Shown: positions 1 through 10,626 of the stretch, piece by piece
Numbering within the stretch: position 1 is the first letter of the stretch
How the letters are laid out: each line of letters begins with the position of its first letter
Assembly: GCA_001598975.1 (NCBI GenBank)
Contig: BBXU01001095.1
Coordinates: 1 to 38,200 of the forward strand
Length of the DNA: 38,200 bases
Source of the DNA: Parachlorella kessleri
Taxonomy: Eukaryota; Chlorophyta; Trebouxiophyceae; Chlorellales; Chlorellaceae
Direction of reading: 5' to 3'
Notes under the pieces: model-generated
Told to the model about the DNA's origin: nothing
Database searches by the model: none
Seen by the model: only the letters and a program-made list of their open reading frames with translations
Program-made: the position numbers and the translations under genes

Positions 1-242
1 CGGGGGCGGGGGCGGCGGCGGGCGCACGCCTTTGCCCCAGGGTCGTGTCCGTGGTAGTCCTTGTTGTGCAGCTATGCCATGCTGGGACGTTGTAAGATTC
101 CTAGTGTGCGTATATGCACATGTCTATCTGTGCGACAGCAGCATGGCGGGGGACCAGCTGCATCGGTTGACAGTATGGTGTGCATGTCAGGATGATGAAA
201 TAGTTGTGGCAGCATAGGTTCTGTGCTTTATTGTGCTTACAG
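1..242. other. Intron (or upstream flank) of the copine gene
   Basis: No copine-like reading frame is seen here. The stretch ends in a pyrimidine-rich acceptor (ttgtgcttacag) immediately before the first visible copine exon, so it is best read as intron. The first 24 bases are a G/C-only run. Confidence 0.6.
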
Positions 243-3200
243 GCGAGGCAGATTTCCTGCTGTCAGACCTCATGACGGCACCCGCCCAGACTCTCAAACT
301 CAAGCTGCGGGGCTCTCGAGGGAGGGGGCGGCTGCTGCCACCGGATTGTGTGGCCATAGTGCGCGGCGAGGAGCTCGCAAACACCAATGCAGTCGTGAGT
401 GAAGGACAGTAACTTGCAAAAGTTACGTTTCAGTTGGAGTTGGGAAGCTCCATGGTATTAGGTCAAATGCTCATCATGTCAGGTTTCCTTTTAGTCCAGT
501 CATGGAGGTGATGGGATGGGTTTGGCTGGTCCGCGACTGTGTTTGGCTTGTTGAAAGAATTAAGTCTGCTGTCCCTCTCTTGCGCTGACTGGTTGAAATT
601 GTTTGGCAGGTCCGACTGGCCTTCTCTGCCACTGGTTTGGAGAACAAGGACCGCTTCAGCAAGAGCGACCCATTCCTGCGGGTGCTCAAACTGAGGGAGA
701 GCGGCGACTGGGTGCCCGTGCTGCGAACAGAGGTGACTGAACTCGCTGTCTGGATGGAGGGGTGCCAGTGCACGATCAAGGCGGCAGAGGGACTATTACC
801 TGAGGAAATGCCGACGTTGTGCCATATCCAAGCAGGGCAGGGCTGCTGCATTCAGGATGTCATCTGGGGGCGAGCCGTGCCTCTGACGATGCAAGTCTGT
901 GGTGCTGCCATCATGCAGCACGCCTGTCTCGTTGCAGTGGTGTTCACAGGCCAGCATGCGTGACGTGCTTGCTGCTGCGACAAGTTTCTCACTCAATGTT
1001 TTATTGGGCGTGTATTGCGTTCCAAAGGTGATAGACAACAACTTGAACCCAGCTTGGCGGCCCATCGATGTGGACATACGGCAGCTGTGCAATGCTGATG
1101 AGAGCCGGCCCCTGAGAATAGAGGTATAATGGCATGCGGTGCGCATGCGCAACTGCTTCCGAGGCTTGTATGTAGCCAGCCAGCTTTATGTTAACCTGAT
1201 CAATTTAAGCCCGCAAACAAGGTGACAAATGACCGTGCTTTGCTTGGGTCAGCCTGCAGGTGTGGGCGAGATGGCATCAGGTTTCCTTAATTGTGCACCT
1301 AAGTGGTCTGGCATTGGTGCCGGTCGTGCCTTGCAGGTCCTGGATTATGAGAGCAACGGTGCGCACCAGTTCATTGGTGCCTGCGACAGCTCGCTGCAGC
1401 AGCTGAAAACTTTGGCAGCTTCGCCGTCGCCCACCCTGGATCTTGTGAATCCCAAGAAGTCGGGCCAAAAGGGGTACCACCACTCGGGGGTGCTGAGTGT
1501 GAGGGAAGCTACAGTTAATGCACGCCCGTCCTTCCTGCAGTACATCACTGGTACGATGAAGCTGCAAACTTGGCATTTAGGCCTGGCAGATCACAACCGT
1601 CACTCTTTTTGTGCAGTTCCTGCCTGTGTTATCGGATCTGAATCTTGCTGGGGCAAGCTTGAATGGAAGTTGCCACCGATGCCAGCGCCCTACCAAGTTG
1701 CTGTTTGCAAACTGGCTGGACTTGCTTCCGGTGGGCTACTAAACTGTTACCCGCAGAGCCCTTGCATACTTTGCAGTCTGGTTGGTCCTGTTGCCGCAGG
1801 TGGGTGCCAGATAAGCTTCATGGTGGCCATTGACTTCACTGGCAGCAATGGCGCCCCCACGCAGCCTAACAGCCTGCACTACCTGAGCGCCGCGCCCACC
1901 GTATACGAGCGTGAGTTTGGTCGGCAGCAGTCTCTCTTTGATTGCCACGGCTGGCTTAGAGATCCTAGCACGTGGGGGGTCCCGTTCCCTCATCCTGTGC
2001 ATCAAACGGGCGCTTGGAACAGGAGCAGCCGTAGCCAGGTTGGGCACCCCATACCTCAGGGTCACCAATGTAAGACTGCCTGAGTGGCGTTGCCGGTGTT
2101 GGATGCCCCACCAAACTGCTGTGCATCACATGTAGCACAGTTGGACTCCTTGTTTGCCACACATAGCCGCCAGATAGCATGGCGACCGAGCAGCCGAATA
2201 TATGGCATTGCTGCAGAGGCGATCATGGCAGTGGGCCAAGTCTTGGAGAAGTACGACGCAGACCACCGCTATCCTGTGTTTGGATTTGGCGCTGCCTTGC
2301 CGCCCAGCGGGGCAGTCAGTCATTGCTTCTCGCTGGCAGGACCCGACAGCCCAGAGGTTGAAGGCATCAATGGCATCCTGGCGGCCTACAGGCAAGGTGG
2401 TTGATTGGTGTGGAGGTACTGCTGCTTATCATACATCTGTGTGTGAAATGCCTTTTTGTACTGCTCAGATGACGCTAGGGTTTGGGATTAGTAGCTGCAG
2501 TAGTTGGTGGGAAACCACCTGGGAACTGCGTAAGCGATGTAAGCAGAGGTGTCCCAGCTTTTGAGTTCCATTACTGGCTGGACTAAGGGTGTGCCTGCTG
2601 CTAGCATACCTCATTGTGCGGCTGCAGGCACGTTCTTCCAGGTCTGAAGCTGTCAGGACCCACACTCTTTGCCCCAGTTATCAACACAGCAGCCGCAATT
2701 GCTCAGCAAGCGGCGACTGGTCCCGGGTGAGGACTGTCGTTGCTCAAGTAGCAGTGAGGGGGTCTGCTTGATGACGATGCACGATAACATCTTGGGGTGC
2801 ACACCGCCTTTTCAGCCCTTGCCTCTTGTGGAAATCCCATCGCGGCAGGATGGTGGTGGCAAGTTGTCAGACTTGTCTGTGGGACCAAATCGGGTTGAGG
2901 CCACGGGTAGAGGTTCACAGTTGTGGGTTGATATGGAGGCGAGCAAGGAACAGAGCAGAGCTGCCCTTGAAGAGGACATACTTCCTCAATGCGTGAACAT
3001 CTGAAGGTGCCTGTTCTTTGTGTTTTCGATGTCCTAAGCAGGTTCAAGATAACCTTCAATCCTAAGGACAGCCTAGCTCGTCAGTGTGTTGCCATCCTGC
3101 TGTGCGCGGCTGCAGGCTTGAGTATCACGTGCTCTTGATCCTTACGGATGGCGCGATCATGGACATGAGCGCCACCATGCAAGCAATTGTGGACGCGTCA

Positions 3201-3704
3201 GCCCTGCCGCTGTCCATACTTATTGTGGGCGTCGGCCAGGCAGACTTCTCAGCCATGGAGGTGTGCATGGGGGCTGTACTGCCACAATATGCATATGCTC
3301 ACACACATGAGCTGCAGGCCGCTGAACCGTCCCTGGAAGCCCGACAGCATTCAGAAACTGCTGCACCCCTCCTCGGCGAAGCAGGGCGTCTGCTGCTGCA
3401 AAGGCATGTCATGCTGCCCTCAAACCACGAAATGATGTACATGGGCAGAGACGATTTTGTTGACCCACTGGCCTTTGCGCAGGTACTGGATGGTGACCGC
3501 CAGGCTTTGCGAGCCGGCGGCCGCACGGCCGCACGAGACATAGTCCAGTTTGTGCCCCTGAAGCGCACCCAGCAGAACGGAGGGCCGGAAGCCGTGGCTC
3601 GGGAGCTGCTGGCGGAGATCCCTGGGCAGGTGGTGGGGTACTTCCATGGGCTGCGACGGATACAGCCCGGACAGCAGCCTGCTACGACACCCTTCATGCT
3701 CTAG
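243..3704 (+). CDS. Copine (two C2 domains plus copine/vWA domain), 5' end outside window
   Basis: Copines are Ca2+-dependent phospholipid-binding proteins at the inner face of membranes. Nine exons are visible: 243-394, 610-732, 1028-1123, 1337-1550, 1800-1910, 2217-2396, 2642-2726, 3116-3260, 3483-3704; all junctions keep frame and give 441 residues. The first visible exon is the end of C2A; the exon starts two bases into a codon, so upstream exons lie left of position 1. C2B runs from exon 2 (SKSDPFLRVLK) through exon 4. The vWA part has the MIDAS-like AIDFTGSNG (exon 5), VFGFGA (exon 6), LSGPTLFAPVIN (exon 7) and LILTDGAIMDM (exon 8). The protein ends in PATTPFML followed by TAG. In C2B the third Ca2+ loop reads DYESNGAHQ, so two of the usual Asp ligands are replaced. 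A TGTAA motif lies 57 nt after the stop. The family call is secure; the Ca2+ dependence of C2B is doubtful. Confidence 0.93.
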
Positions 3705-3711
3705 CTGTACC

Positions 3712-3732
3712 TGCAGCAGCAGCAGCAGCAGC
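3712..3732 (+). repeat. CAG trinucleotide run in copine 3' UTR
   Basis: Six to seven near-perfect CAG units start eight bases after the copine stop codon. Confidence 0.85.
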
Positions 3733-3760
3733 GGGCGGCGTTGCCGGGAGGTTGTCTCTG

Positions 3761-3765
3761 TGTAA
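3761..3765 (+). terminator. TGTAA polyadenylation signal of copine gene
   Basis: TGTAA, the known chlorophyte polyadenylation motif, lies 57 nt downstream of the copine stop. Confidence 0.6.
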
Positions 3766-4642
3766 GACTGGGCCTGCTTGAGGCATGACGGCGGCAAGCA
3801 GGGAGATTTGCTGGGATTTGGCAGGTGACAGTGACGTGACGTGGCGTGGTGTGACACACAGCACTGGGACGGATGTTGACCATCAAGCCATCAAGTGACT
3901 GGCAGTTTTGCTTATTATATGCCCGCGACTGAATTAATTCATGCACTGCATCTGAAGTGTTACACACTTGTTAACAAGGTTGCCTTAATGCTGTGCCACC
4001 AGCTGTTCTTAACAGGGAATCACCGTGCATAACGGGCGCGCGACCCTATCAATGTTAGGTGAACGTGCCCCAACAGAGAGTTGTTATTGCCAGCAGCGGG
4101 GCACTCGCATGTCCGCATTGGGCGTCAGAAACATGGTGGGTCTTATGCTTGGCGTGAGCGACTGTTTGACAACTTTCCTGGTTCGCAAAGCGGGGCTTCT
4201 TGCCTTGGAGCTCAAGTTGCAGTGGAAACAGACACTTGCCTGAAGCAGGGCGGCGACTGGTAGAACCCACAAGGCCAGCATGGTTGATGCACATGTCAGA
4301 TTGCTATCCGCTCAGATTTGCAAAACCCCTCAGCTAATCAAGTCAGGACTATTCTGGGTACAAGACAAAACTGGAGAGCTCCTTCGTACTTCAAGGGGCC
4401 CAACACGGCGCAGATGAAGTGGCTGCCAGGGCAAGCGCCAATGAAATCGCCTCGACACCAGCTTCATTTAATCATGTAGAACCCTCAGTTTATCGTTGTC
4501 ACACCCGCTTGCACACCACACCCTCCCCTTATCAAGCTCAACACTCGTCTCGCTGCAGCTGGCTGTCCCACTCAGCCTGCTATGGAGTGTCAGCCAGCAC
4601 CCTACGTTTCATCCTAAGCGTGCGTCCCCGGGATTTGGCACG
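3766..4642. other. Convergent intergenic region, copine and LRR gene tails
   Basis: This is the space between the copine stop (+) and the tentative LRR stop (-). Short open frames on both strands resemble no family. On the minus strand a TGTAA lies at 3960-3964, which could serve the LRR transcript. Nothing else was seen. Confidence 0.5.
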
Positions 4643-7600
4643 CTATTTGTATGGCACGCTGCCTTTCAGGATGTTGGCAGGCTGAGGTGTGGGCAAGTAG
4701 GGAGTGCCCGCCGCCCCGCCTTCCCCCATACCATGCTGGGGACCCGGAGCGGCCACGCCTGCCGCTGGGCCATGCTGCTGCCCCTGCTCCTTGCTGCTCA
4801 CATACCTGCATGCATGCGTGGTGAACAAGCAGCTCTCTGGCGCCTGACCTCCACCAACGCAAGGCCAACAATGGTAGCAGCAGGAACAACAAAGGGCAAG
4901 GGCAGCACCAGCACATTCTGCTTGTCCAGCCGTAGGTGGGGTCATAGTTGGAAACAGTTCATGCCATTTGATGTACCTACAAACCAGTACTTTGGATGTG
5001 GTATGAGGACCGCAACCATACCACAGCTTACAGCTTTCTCAAGCCCGGCAGCAGGGCCAGCTCTGGGGGCAGGTCCCTCGTCAGCAGCTGGTTCTGGTCC
5101 AGGTAGAGCTCCTGCGGGCACCCTTACAGCAGAGCCTATTCACAGACCAGTGGTAGGGTCGCCATGCAAGGTACAACTTGTGTCGTGAGGCAAAGACAAA
5201 CAAATATGTAAGCACGAGTCCCATGTGTTGCATGTCAGTGGGCTTTAATAAGTTGCTTTCTCCTGGCGCAACGAAGCGCCAGGACTAGCAAGTCCGCAAA
5301 TGATGTGTTTGACAAGAAGCATCAAGGGAAGCAGCCTTGGAATACTGCAGTGTGCCCTTGCCAAGGTGCTGACTGACGTGTATCACACCTGCAGCTGTGT
5401 TAGGTCGGCAAGCTCTTGGGGCAGGGTTGTCAGCTTGTTGCGGTCCAGCCAGCTGTAAGCATCAAGTGCATATGCCATATGGGCATGGACGAACATGAGC
5501 GATTGCAATCAGGCAAGCAGCCACTGCCGCCACAGGCAAACAGCAGTAAGAGGATTCATGTGAGGTGGTACGCTCGGGTAGTATCTACTGGCACAACTTA
5601 AGGCCACACTGCAAGGCGAGCAAGGCCTTACAGTCTTTTCAGGCCCGTCATCTGCCCCATCTCGGCCGGTACTGTCTCCAGCTGGTTGCTGTACAGCCAC
5701 AGCTCCTGGGAAGACCAGAAATGAAGTTGGATTGCCCGGCCAGTTCATGTGCTGTCATGCTTGCCTAAGGGAACGCAGTGAACGGCAGGCCTTCCGAAGT
5801 TCTCTCAATAAGCCTTTGCCTCCCGCCAGGATGGCACCATCCACCAAGCCACATGCGCTGCAGTTAAAACAATGGGCATTAAGCCCCACTTAGCAACTGG
5901 GCTCAAAACATCAACCTACAACCTCTTTACTACAGAGTTCAGGCCCACCAGCCCTCCCCCACCCTTTGCAGCAAGGGCGCCCCCACCTGTAGCCGCCCAA
6001 GCCTGCCAATCTCCCGCGGCAGGCTGCGCAGCTGGTTCTGGTAGAGCGACAGCCGCCCCAGCTCTGTGAGCCCACACAGCTCTGGTGGGAACTCTGTAAG
6101 GTGGTTGGAGTGGAGGGAGAGGGCCTCCAGGTGTACTAGGTTGCCCAGCTCTGGCGGCAGGCTCTGCAGCTCATTGATATGCAAGGACCTGGAGGGGGAA
6201 CCAGTACGAGTGAGTCATGGTAATCTTGTCTGGGTGAGCCGCGTGCAACGGGCTTGGGTCTGGCTGGTGTGCGTGGGATGTGGGTAACCGGTCGCGGCGC
6301 CATGCGAGGAAGGTTCAAGAACACAGGAGCAGAAGGAGACAGAGAGGTTTGAGCAGACGAAACGCAGGTACCAAAGCAGGTGTGCCAGCTGAACCAACGG
6401 TACCACCAGGCCTGTCATTCCAGTAAATCTCTGCCCCTCATTACAGGATTACTAGTACAATAAGGGAAAGGAAGTCGCTCACAGTCAGCAAACCGCCATG
6501 GTGTATCCCATGCTACTGCCGACCACCAGTGACGGTCAAGCCGTGGTGGCATCTTGATGGCCGATTGTGAGCACCCCTGGGTAGCATGCAGTCTGACTGC
6601 TCCCGCTAGCATTATGCCATTGCTGGGGAGAGTCATGCTGGCTTCAAGTAACGGCTTACACTCTCCTTAACAATTGGTGAGGCTATGCCAACTGATACGC
6701 CGACCATAACAACCACCAGACAAGCAGACAGCCGGCATGCTTTGACATCTCTTGACAGATCTGATTAGGGCCACGTCACTCACAAGCGGATGAGGTTGGT
6801 CATCTGTCCCAGCGAGGGCGGGAGCACTTGCAGCTTGTTTGCATTGAGGCTGAGCCAGGTCATGGCTGTGCAGGCCCCCAGCTCAGGCGGCACCAAGACC
6901 ATGTCATTAGAATGCAGCGACAGGTGGTCAAGCCGTGCCAGATTGCTGCAGCAGGGACAGGAGCATGCGCGGGTGTTGTACTGGATATACGGCAGGATAT
7001 TGATGTGATGACAACCACATACTACAAAAGCGGTGGTGCCTGCATGGCAACTGCACAATCGGCCCTAACCACCTAGCACCACATGACGAGCACCCCAGGC
7101 AAGGGCAAGGCACGCGCTTGGAGCAGAGAATACGTAGTGTAAACTGCTAGTTGTGGCACCGACCAGGCTGTGACTAAGGTTAGCAACCCACCTCATAGTT
7201 GGTGGCAGGGTCGACAGCTTGTTGCTGTGCAAATCCAAGCGCTCCAGATTGGTTAGGAACCCAACCTCTGGCGGCACACTGGCAAGCTGGCACTCACTCA
7301 TGTCCAGCCACTGCAGGCGCACCAACGCCCCTATCTGCGGCCGGAGCTCCCTGATAGGGTTCAGGTTGAGCCATAGGCGCTGCAAGCCCGTTAGCTGGCA
7401 GAGCACAAGAGGCACCTCCTTGAACACGTTGTTATTTGCCAGCAGCGCCCGCAGGCTGGTCAGCTGGGTGAGGCAGGACGGCAGTGAGCGCAGCGCGTTC
7501 TGGGTGAGGAACAGGGTGTGAAGCTGCGGCAGGCGGCAGGCTGCCTCCGGCAGGTCCAGGAGGCCGGCCTCACTGAGAAACCTGCGGCAACTGGGATGCG

Positions 7601-7841
7601 TCTTTGTTCCCAGCAGTCCTGGATTAACCTGATGTGGTTTGCACAGGAGCGTGTGAAGGTTTGTGATCAAGAGAGACCAGTCGCCTCGTTTCACTCACAG
7701 CTCCTGTACAGCGCCGGTGTCGTCGGACTTGACCCTTTTCCAACGCCGATAGTCGCTGCCTCCCCACTCGAAAGCCAGGGGGCTCGCTGGGCCAGCCGCA
7801 TCACGCACAGCGGCTAAGATCTCTCTGGTTGCGCTTTCCAT
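4643..7841 (-). CDS. Leucine-rich-repeat protein, 14 tandem LRRs of the SHOC2/PIRL (Ras-group) type
   Basis: Exons in transcription order: 7841-7699, 7581-7192, 6945-6784, 6188-5987, 5705-5632, 5452-5389, 5111-5032, and a tentative last exon 4976-4643. The start is ATG at 7841; the first exon encodes MESATREILAAVRDAAG, a non-LRR cap of about 45 residues. From residue 46 there are 14 consecutive LRRs following LxxLxLxxNxLxxLPxELGxLxx. Thirteen are exactly 23 residues and the last is 25. The regular period continues across every splice junction, which validates the model. The consensus is that of cytoplasmic SHOC2/plant PIRL LRR proteins, usually scaffolds in small-GTPase or MAPK signalling; no kinase, transmembrane or NB-ARC domain is present. 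The 3' end is uncertain: the phase-compatible last exon (to a TAG at 4643) is Cys/Gly-rich and not LRR-like, and read-through of the donor at 5031 would instead stop near 4942. The partner is unknown. Confidence 0.85.
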
Positions 7842-8077
7842 GACAGCCCTTCTACCTAGTGAGATGTATCTCTCATTAACAACGTGTTGAATTGATGGAA
7901 GTGCAAGCCTGACATGTCCAGGGTGGCAGCGCCCAAAAAAGCAGCTGACTCACAGCTATGCCATGGTCATGCGGCTAATCTCTTCCTCTGCTGCGCATCT
8001 TCTAATAGCTATGTTCAATAACTCCGCATGTTGGCACAGCTGATCACATGATAAGGGCAGCAACTTGATGAGGGAGC
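7842..8077. promoter_or_regulatory. Divergent promoter between LRR gene and TAF13
   Basis: Only 236 bases separate the ATG of the LRR gene (-) from the ATG of TAF13 (+), so both 5' UTRs and promoters must fit here. No TATA box is obvious on either strand. Confidence 0.6.
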
Positions 8078-9675
8078 ATGGCCGACGCAGGGGCTGAGAA
8101 AGAGAAGCCCGCGCAGCCCAAGAAGAAGGCCAAACCCAAGAATGAGGCTGCCGGAGATGGGCCGTCCAAGAAGGCCAAGGCCGCAGAAGCCAAGGCAGCC
8201 AAGCAGCAAGGCAAGTGGGCCAGCAGCTGCCTGCAGGGCGTTGTGCTGCTCATGGAGCTGTCAACCTTTTAACACCTTGCCACAATTGCAGAGGCCGAGG
8301 AGGAGGCAGTGGCGGCTGTCAGCCTGAAGGGGCTACTGGCAAAGGAGTGTGAGTCACAGTCTCAAGGCAGCCCACCTACCACACGACTGCCGCCTTTGGC
8401 CTGGAAACTAGCATATATCAGAAGCTATTTACATAATGTATTGCGGGCCTGCATAATCTGAGGACTTGTCTGCTACCCTTATATGGCCATACCTGGTAGG
8501 ATCTTGTGTGTTATTGGTGTGCAGTACAACCCATGATGTATGGCTTTGGGGATGATGTGGCGCCACTGCCAGAGACTGTAGACTTGGTGGAGGCAAGTTG
8601 CGATCATTAGGCTGCTCCAGACCAGTAGGCTGCAGCAGACTTGCCTTCTCACTGGAACTCATCAGGCTGCTTGCAATGTTCTGGTGGTATAGCTGGGCAA
8701 CATCCTTGGTGGTGCACTTAATTGCGGAGGGATAGACTGTGGCATCCTTCGGCTGCCGCAGCACTTGGGGCTTGTGAAGGTTCATTCTCACTCAGGGGTT
8801 TAAGCTTTGGTAAGCTTCCACCGACACCACCACCATCTTCTTTGGACCTTGACACTTCCTTATCATGCAACTACAGGAGATTGTTATAGACTACGTGACA
8901 TCCCTGCTCTACAAAGCCATGGACAGCGCAGTGGCGCGTGGGAAGGGTGGCAAGGGTAAGGTCTGCCCTGTGGGTGCGGAGGACATCATGTTCCTCGTGC
9001 GCAAGGTGAGGGCGTAGGCATGGGAGGCTTGGCAGAATGCAACGTGGGGGCAGCTCACCAGCGACTACATACCCACCCTTTGACTCCACAGGCGCAGCTG
9101 TGGATTGTAAGCATAGAATGGCCTGGCCATGCACGCTGTCCCTTTAGTGAAGAATGTGTTTTGTGTGCAGCTTCCCAGTTGTACCTCCATTCCATCTGCA
9201 TGCAGGAACCTAAGAAGTATGCTCGCGTGCGAGAGCTGCTTATCAAGGATGAGGAAATCAAGAATGCTCGCAAGGTAATCTGGGTTGTGTGGGCTTGCAG
9301 CCTCTTCTGTTGCTTTGGCTTCGTTCATCGTGCTGCCATTCTGGAGGTTTTATGCATGAGCAGGCCATGCACTTGCGGTGTCCACTGGTAGCAGCGAATG
9401 ATGTGCTCTTAGCTTGCTAGTGATGAGCACAAGGTGCTCAGGATGATACTGCAATGTGTCTTAGACAAACTCTCGTAAGCCACTGTGCAGACCTTGCATC
9501 CGGTCCACCCGTACAGATCTCCCTGAATTGGCCTCTGCCCGCACTTTCTGCCACCATCAATAAATGCCTAAAATAAATGGTACCCCAGCTGGTTGTGTCT
9601 GCATGAGCCCGGCATGTGGTTCCTCAACCTGTGCAGGTGTTCAATGAGGATGAACAAGACCTAGTCGCTAAGTAG
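8078..9675 (+). CDS. TAF13: Transcription initiation factor TFIID subunit 13 (TAF13)
   Basis: TAF13 is a histone-fold subunit of TFIID that pairs with TAF11 in RNA polymerase II initiation. Exons: 8078-8210, 8292-8348, 8525-8592, 8877-9005, 9206-9274, 9637-9675; all phases close and give 164 residues against about 125 in human and Arabidopsis. The core is diagnostic: MMYGFGDDVAPLPETVDLVE (exon 3), EIVIDYVTSLLYKAMDSA and DIMFLVRK (exon 4), PKKYARVRELL (exon 5). The extra length is an N-terminal Lys/Ala/Pro-rich tail (residues 1-44, nuclear-localisation and H1-tail-like) and a short Gly/Lys-rich insertion (GKGGKGKVC) in the histone fold. Introns 1 and 3 start with GC (AAG|gcaagt and GAG|gcaagt); using nearby GT sites breaks the frame. 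The start is the first ATG of the Lys-rich exon, and the next in-frame stop in exon 1 (8272) makes splicing obligatory. Confidence 0.95.
8211..8291 (+). other. GC-AG intron 1 of TAF13
   Basis: The donor is AAG|gcaagt and the acceptor attgcag. Frame is kept only with the GC donor; the GT two bases further in the same motif shifts frame. Confidence 0.8.
8593..8876 (+). other. GC-AG intron 3 of TAF13
   Basis: The donor is GAG|gcaagt and the acceptor aactacag. It joins VDLVE to EIVIDYV exactly as in the TAF13 family. Confidence 0.85.
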
Positions 9676-10291
9676 CTCAAAGGACTAGAGCCCCTTTGTG
9701 GCACCTTTGTCACTGTGACGGGCCCGCTGTGAGACCTGACTGGGTCAGCGCAGTGAGTGTGCAAGGAGGGCCCCTAGGTCACCCGCAGTGCCGTGTGAGC
9801 AGTCTCATTAACCCCCTTGTGCGTATGCTAGATCGGGTGCTGGCAGGCCCAGGTGGGCCCATTGGCTCCTGTTACTGTTGCTCCGGACCCAGCTGGACCC
9901 GTCCAATGCGCATGCGGTGGTGCCTCGCCCAACAACGGCTGGGCTTCTTCTGGGTGTCGCAGCAGGAACTCTTTTGCTTGTTTCACAACAGCTGCCACAG
10001 GGTGCGGTAGTCCCTTCAGCATGATTGGCTTTAGTCATAGGGCAGCATGCTTTCCTAGCTCAAATGAGGGTATTGACGCTCTCTGTGGTGTTGAGGCATC
10101 GTGCACCACGGACAAAGTCCGCTTGGGATGTCCTGATGGCTCAGCAGGAGCGCAAGCGCAAGTTCTTGTCAAGGTCAGGCCTCCCGTTGGCCTCCTTTTG
10201 GCCTCCTGAGGCCATTGTGACGAGGGGCAAGATCTTGTTCTGGCTCTATTACTTCCTGATGCAAGAGGTAGTGCATATGTTACCCTTCCGG

Positions 10292-10296
10292 TTACA
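10292..10296 (-). terminator. TGTAA polyadenylation signal of PP2C gene
   Basis: TTACA on the plus strand reads TGTAA on the minus strand, about 330 nt after the PP2C stop. Confidence 0.45.
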
Positions 10297-10322
10297 GTCA
10301 GGTAAAGGCAGTCAGGTAAAAG
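10295..10322. repeat. 14-bp direct tandem repeat
   Basis: Two near-identical copies of cagtcaggtaaagg, adjacent to the PP2C polyadenylation motif. Confidence 0.8.
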
Positions 10323-10626
10323 CATGTCAGTATAGAGAATAGTAGTTGACAGAGTAAGGGTGGTGAAAGCAAGAGTCAGAGACTACTCCCTATAACAAAG
10401 GTCTTCGCTGGATCCATTTGTTCAACCCTTGCCTCAGCAAAACAGGAAGATACAACTAGGCCGCAACCAGCGGAATATTTCCCAAACCCCTACAGAAAAC
10501 TGGGTGTACAATGCTTCACCAAGGCATTCATGAAGCAATCTAGCGAAAGAAGCAAGCAAAATTTGTCAAGTCAAGGCACAATTGGCTTCATGCTGAAGCA
10601 ATGATAACCCCAGGTCAATTCATCCA

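Larger units (their letters stand above)
9676..10626. other. Convergent intergenic region, TAF13 and PP2C tails
   Basis: This is 951 bases between two stop codons facing each other. It must hold both 3' UTRs. Open frames exist on both strands, for example minus 10022-9828 (starting MLKGLPHPVAAVVKQ) and an ATG-less plus-strand Leu-rich frame across 9850-10022, but none matches a family I know. A 14-base direct repeat lies at 10295-10322. Confidence 0.5.

Noticed and set aside
1229..2083. 284-codon plus-strand open frame taken as one gene
   Set aside because: It is two copine exons (1337-1550 and 1800-1910) read through stop-free introns; the true exons are set by gt/ag sites and copine motifs.
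4496..5188. 230-codon plus-strand open frame
   Set aside because: It overlaps LRR exon 7 antisense and has no recognisable motif.
9093..9107. Possible 15-nt microexon in TAF13 (acag|GCGCAGCTGTGGATT|gtaagc)
   Set aside because: TAF13 homology is continuous from LVRK to EPKKYARV without it, so no extra residues are needed.
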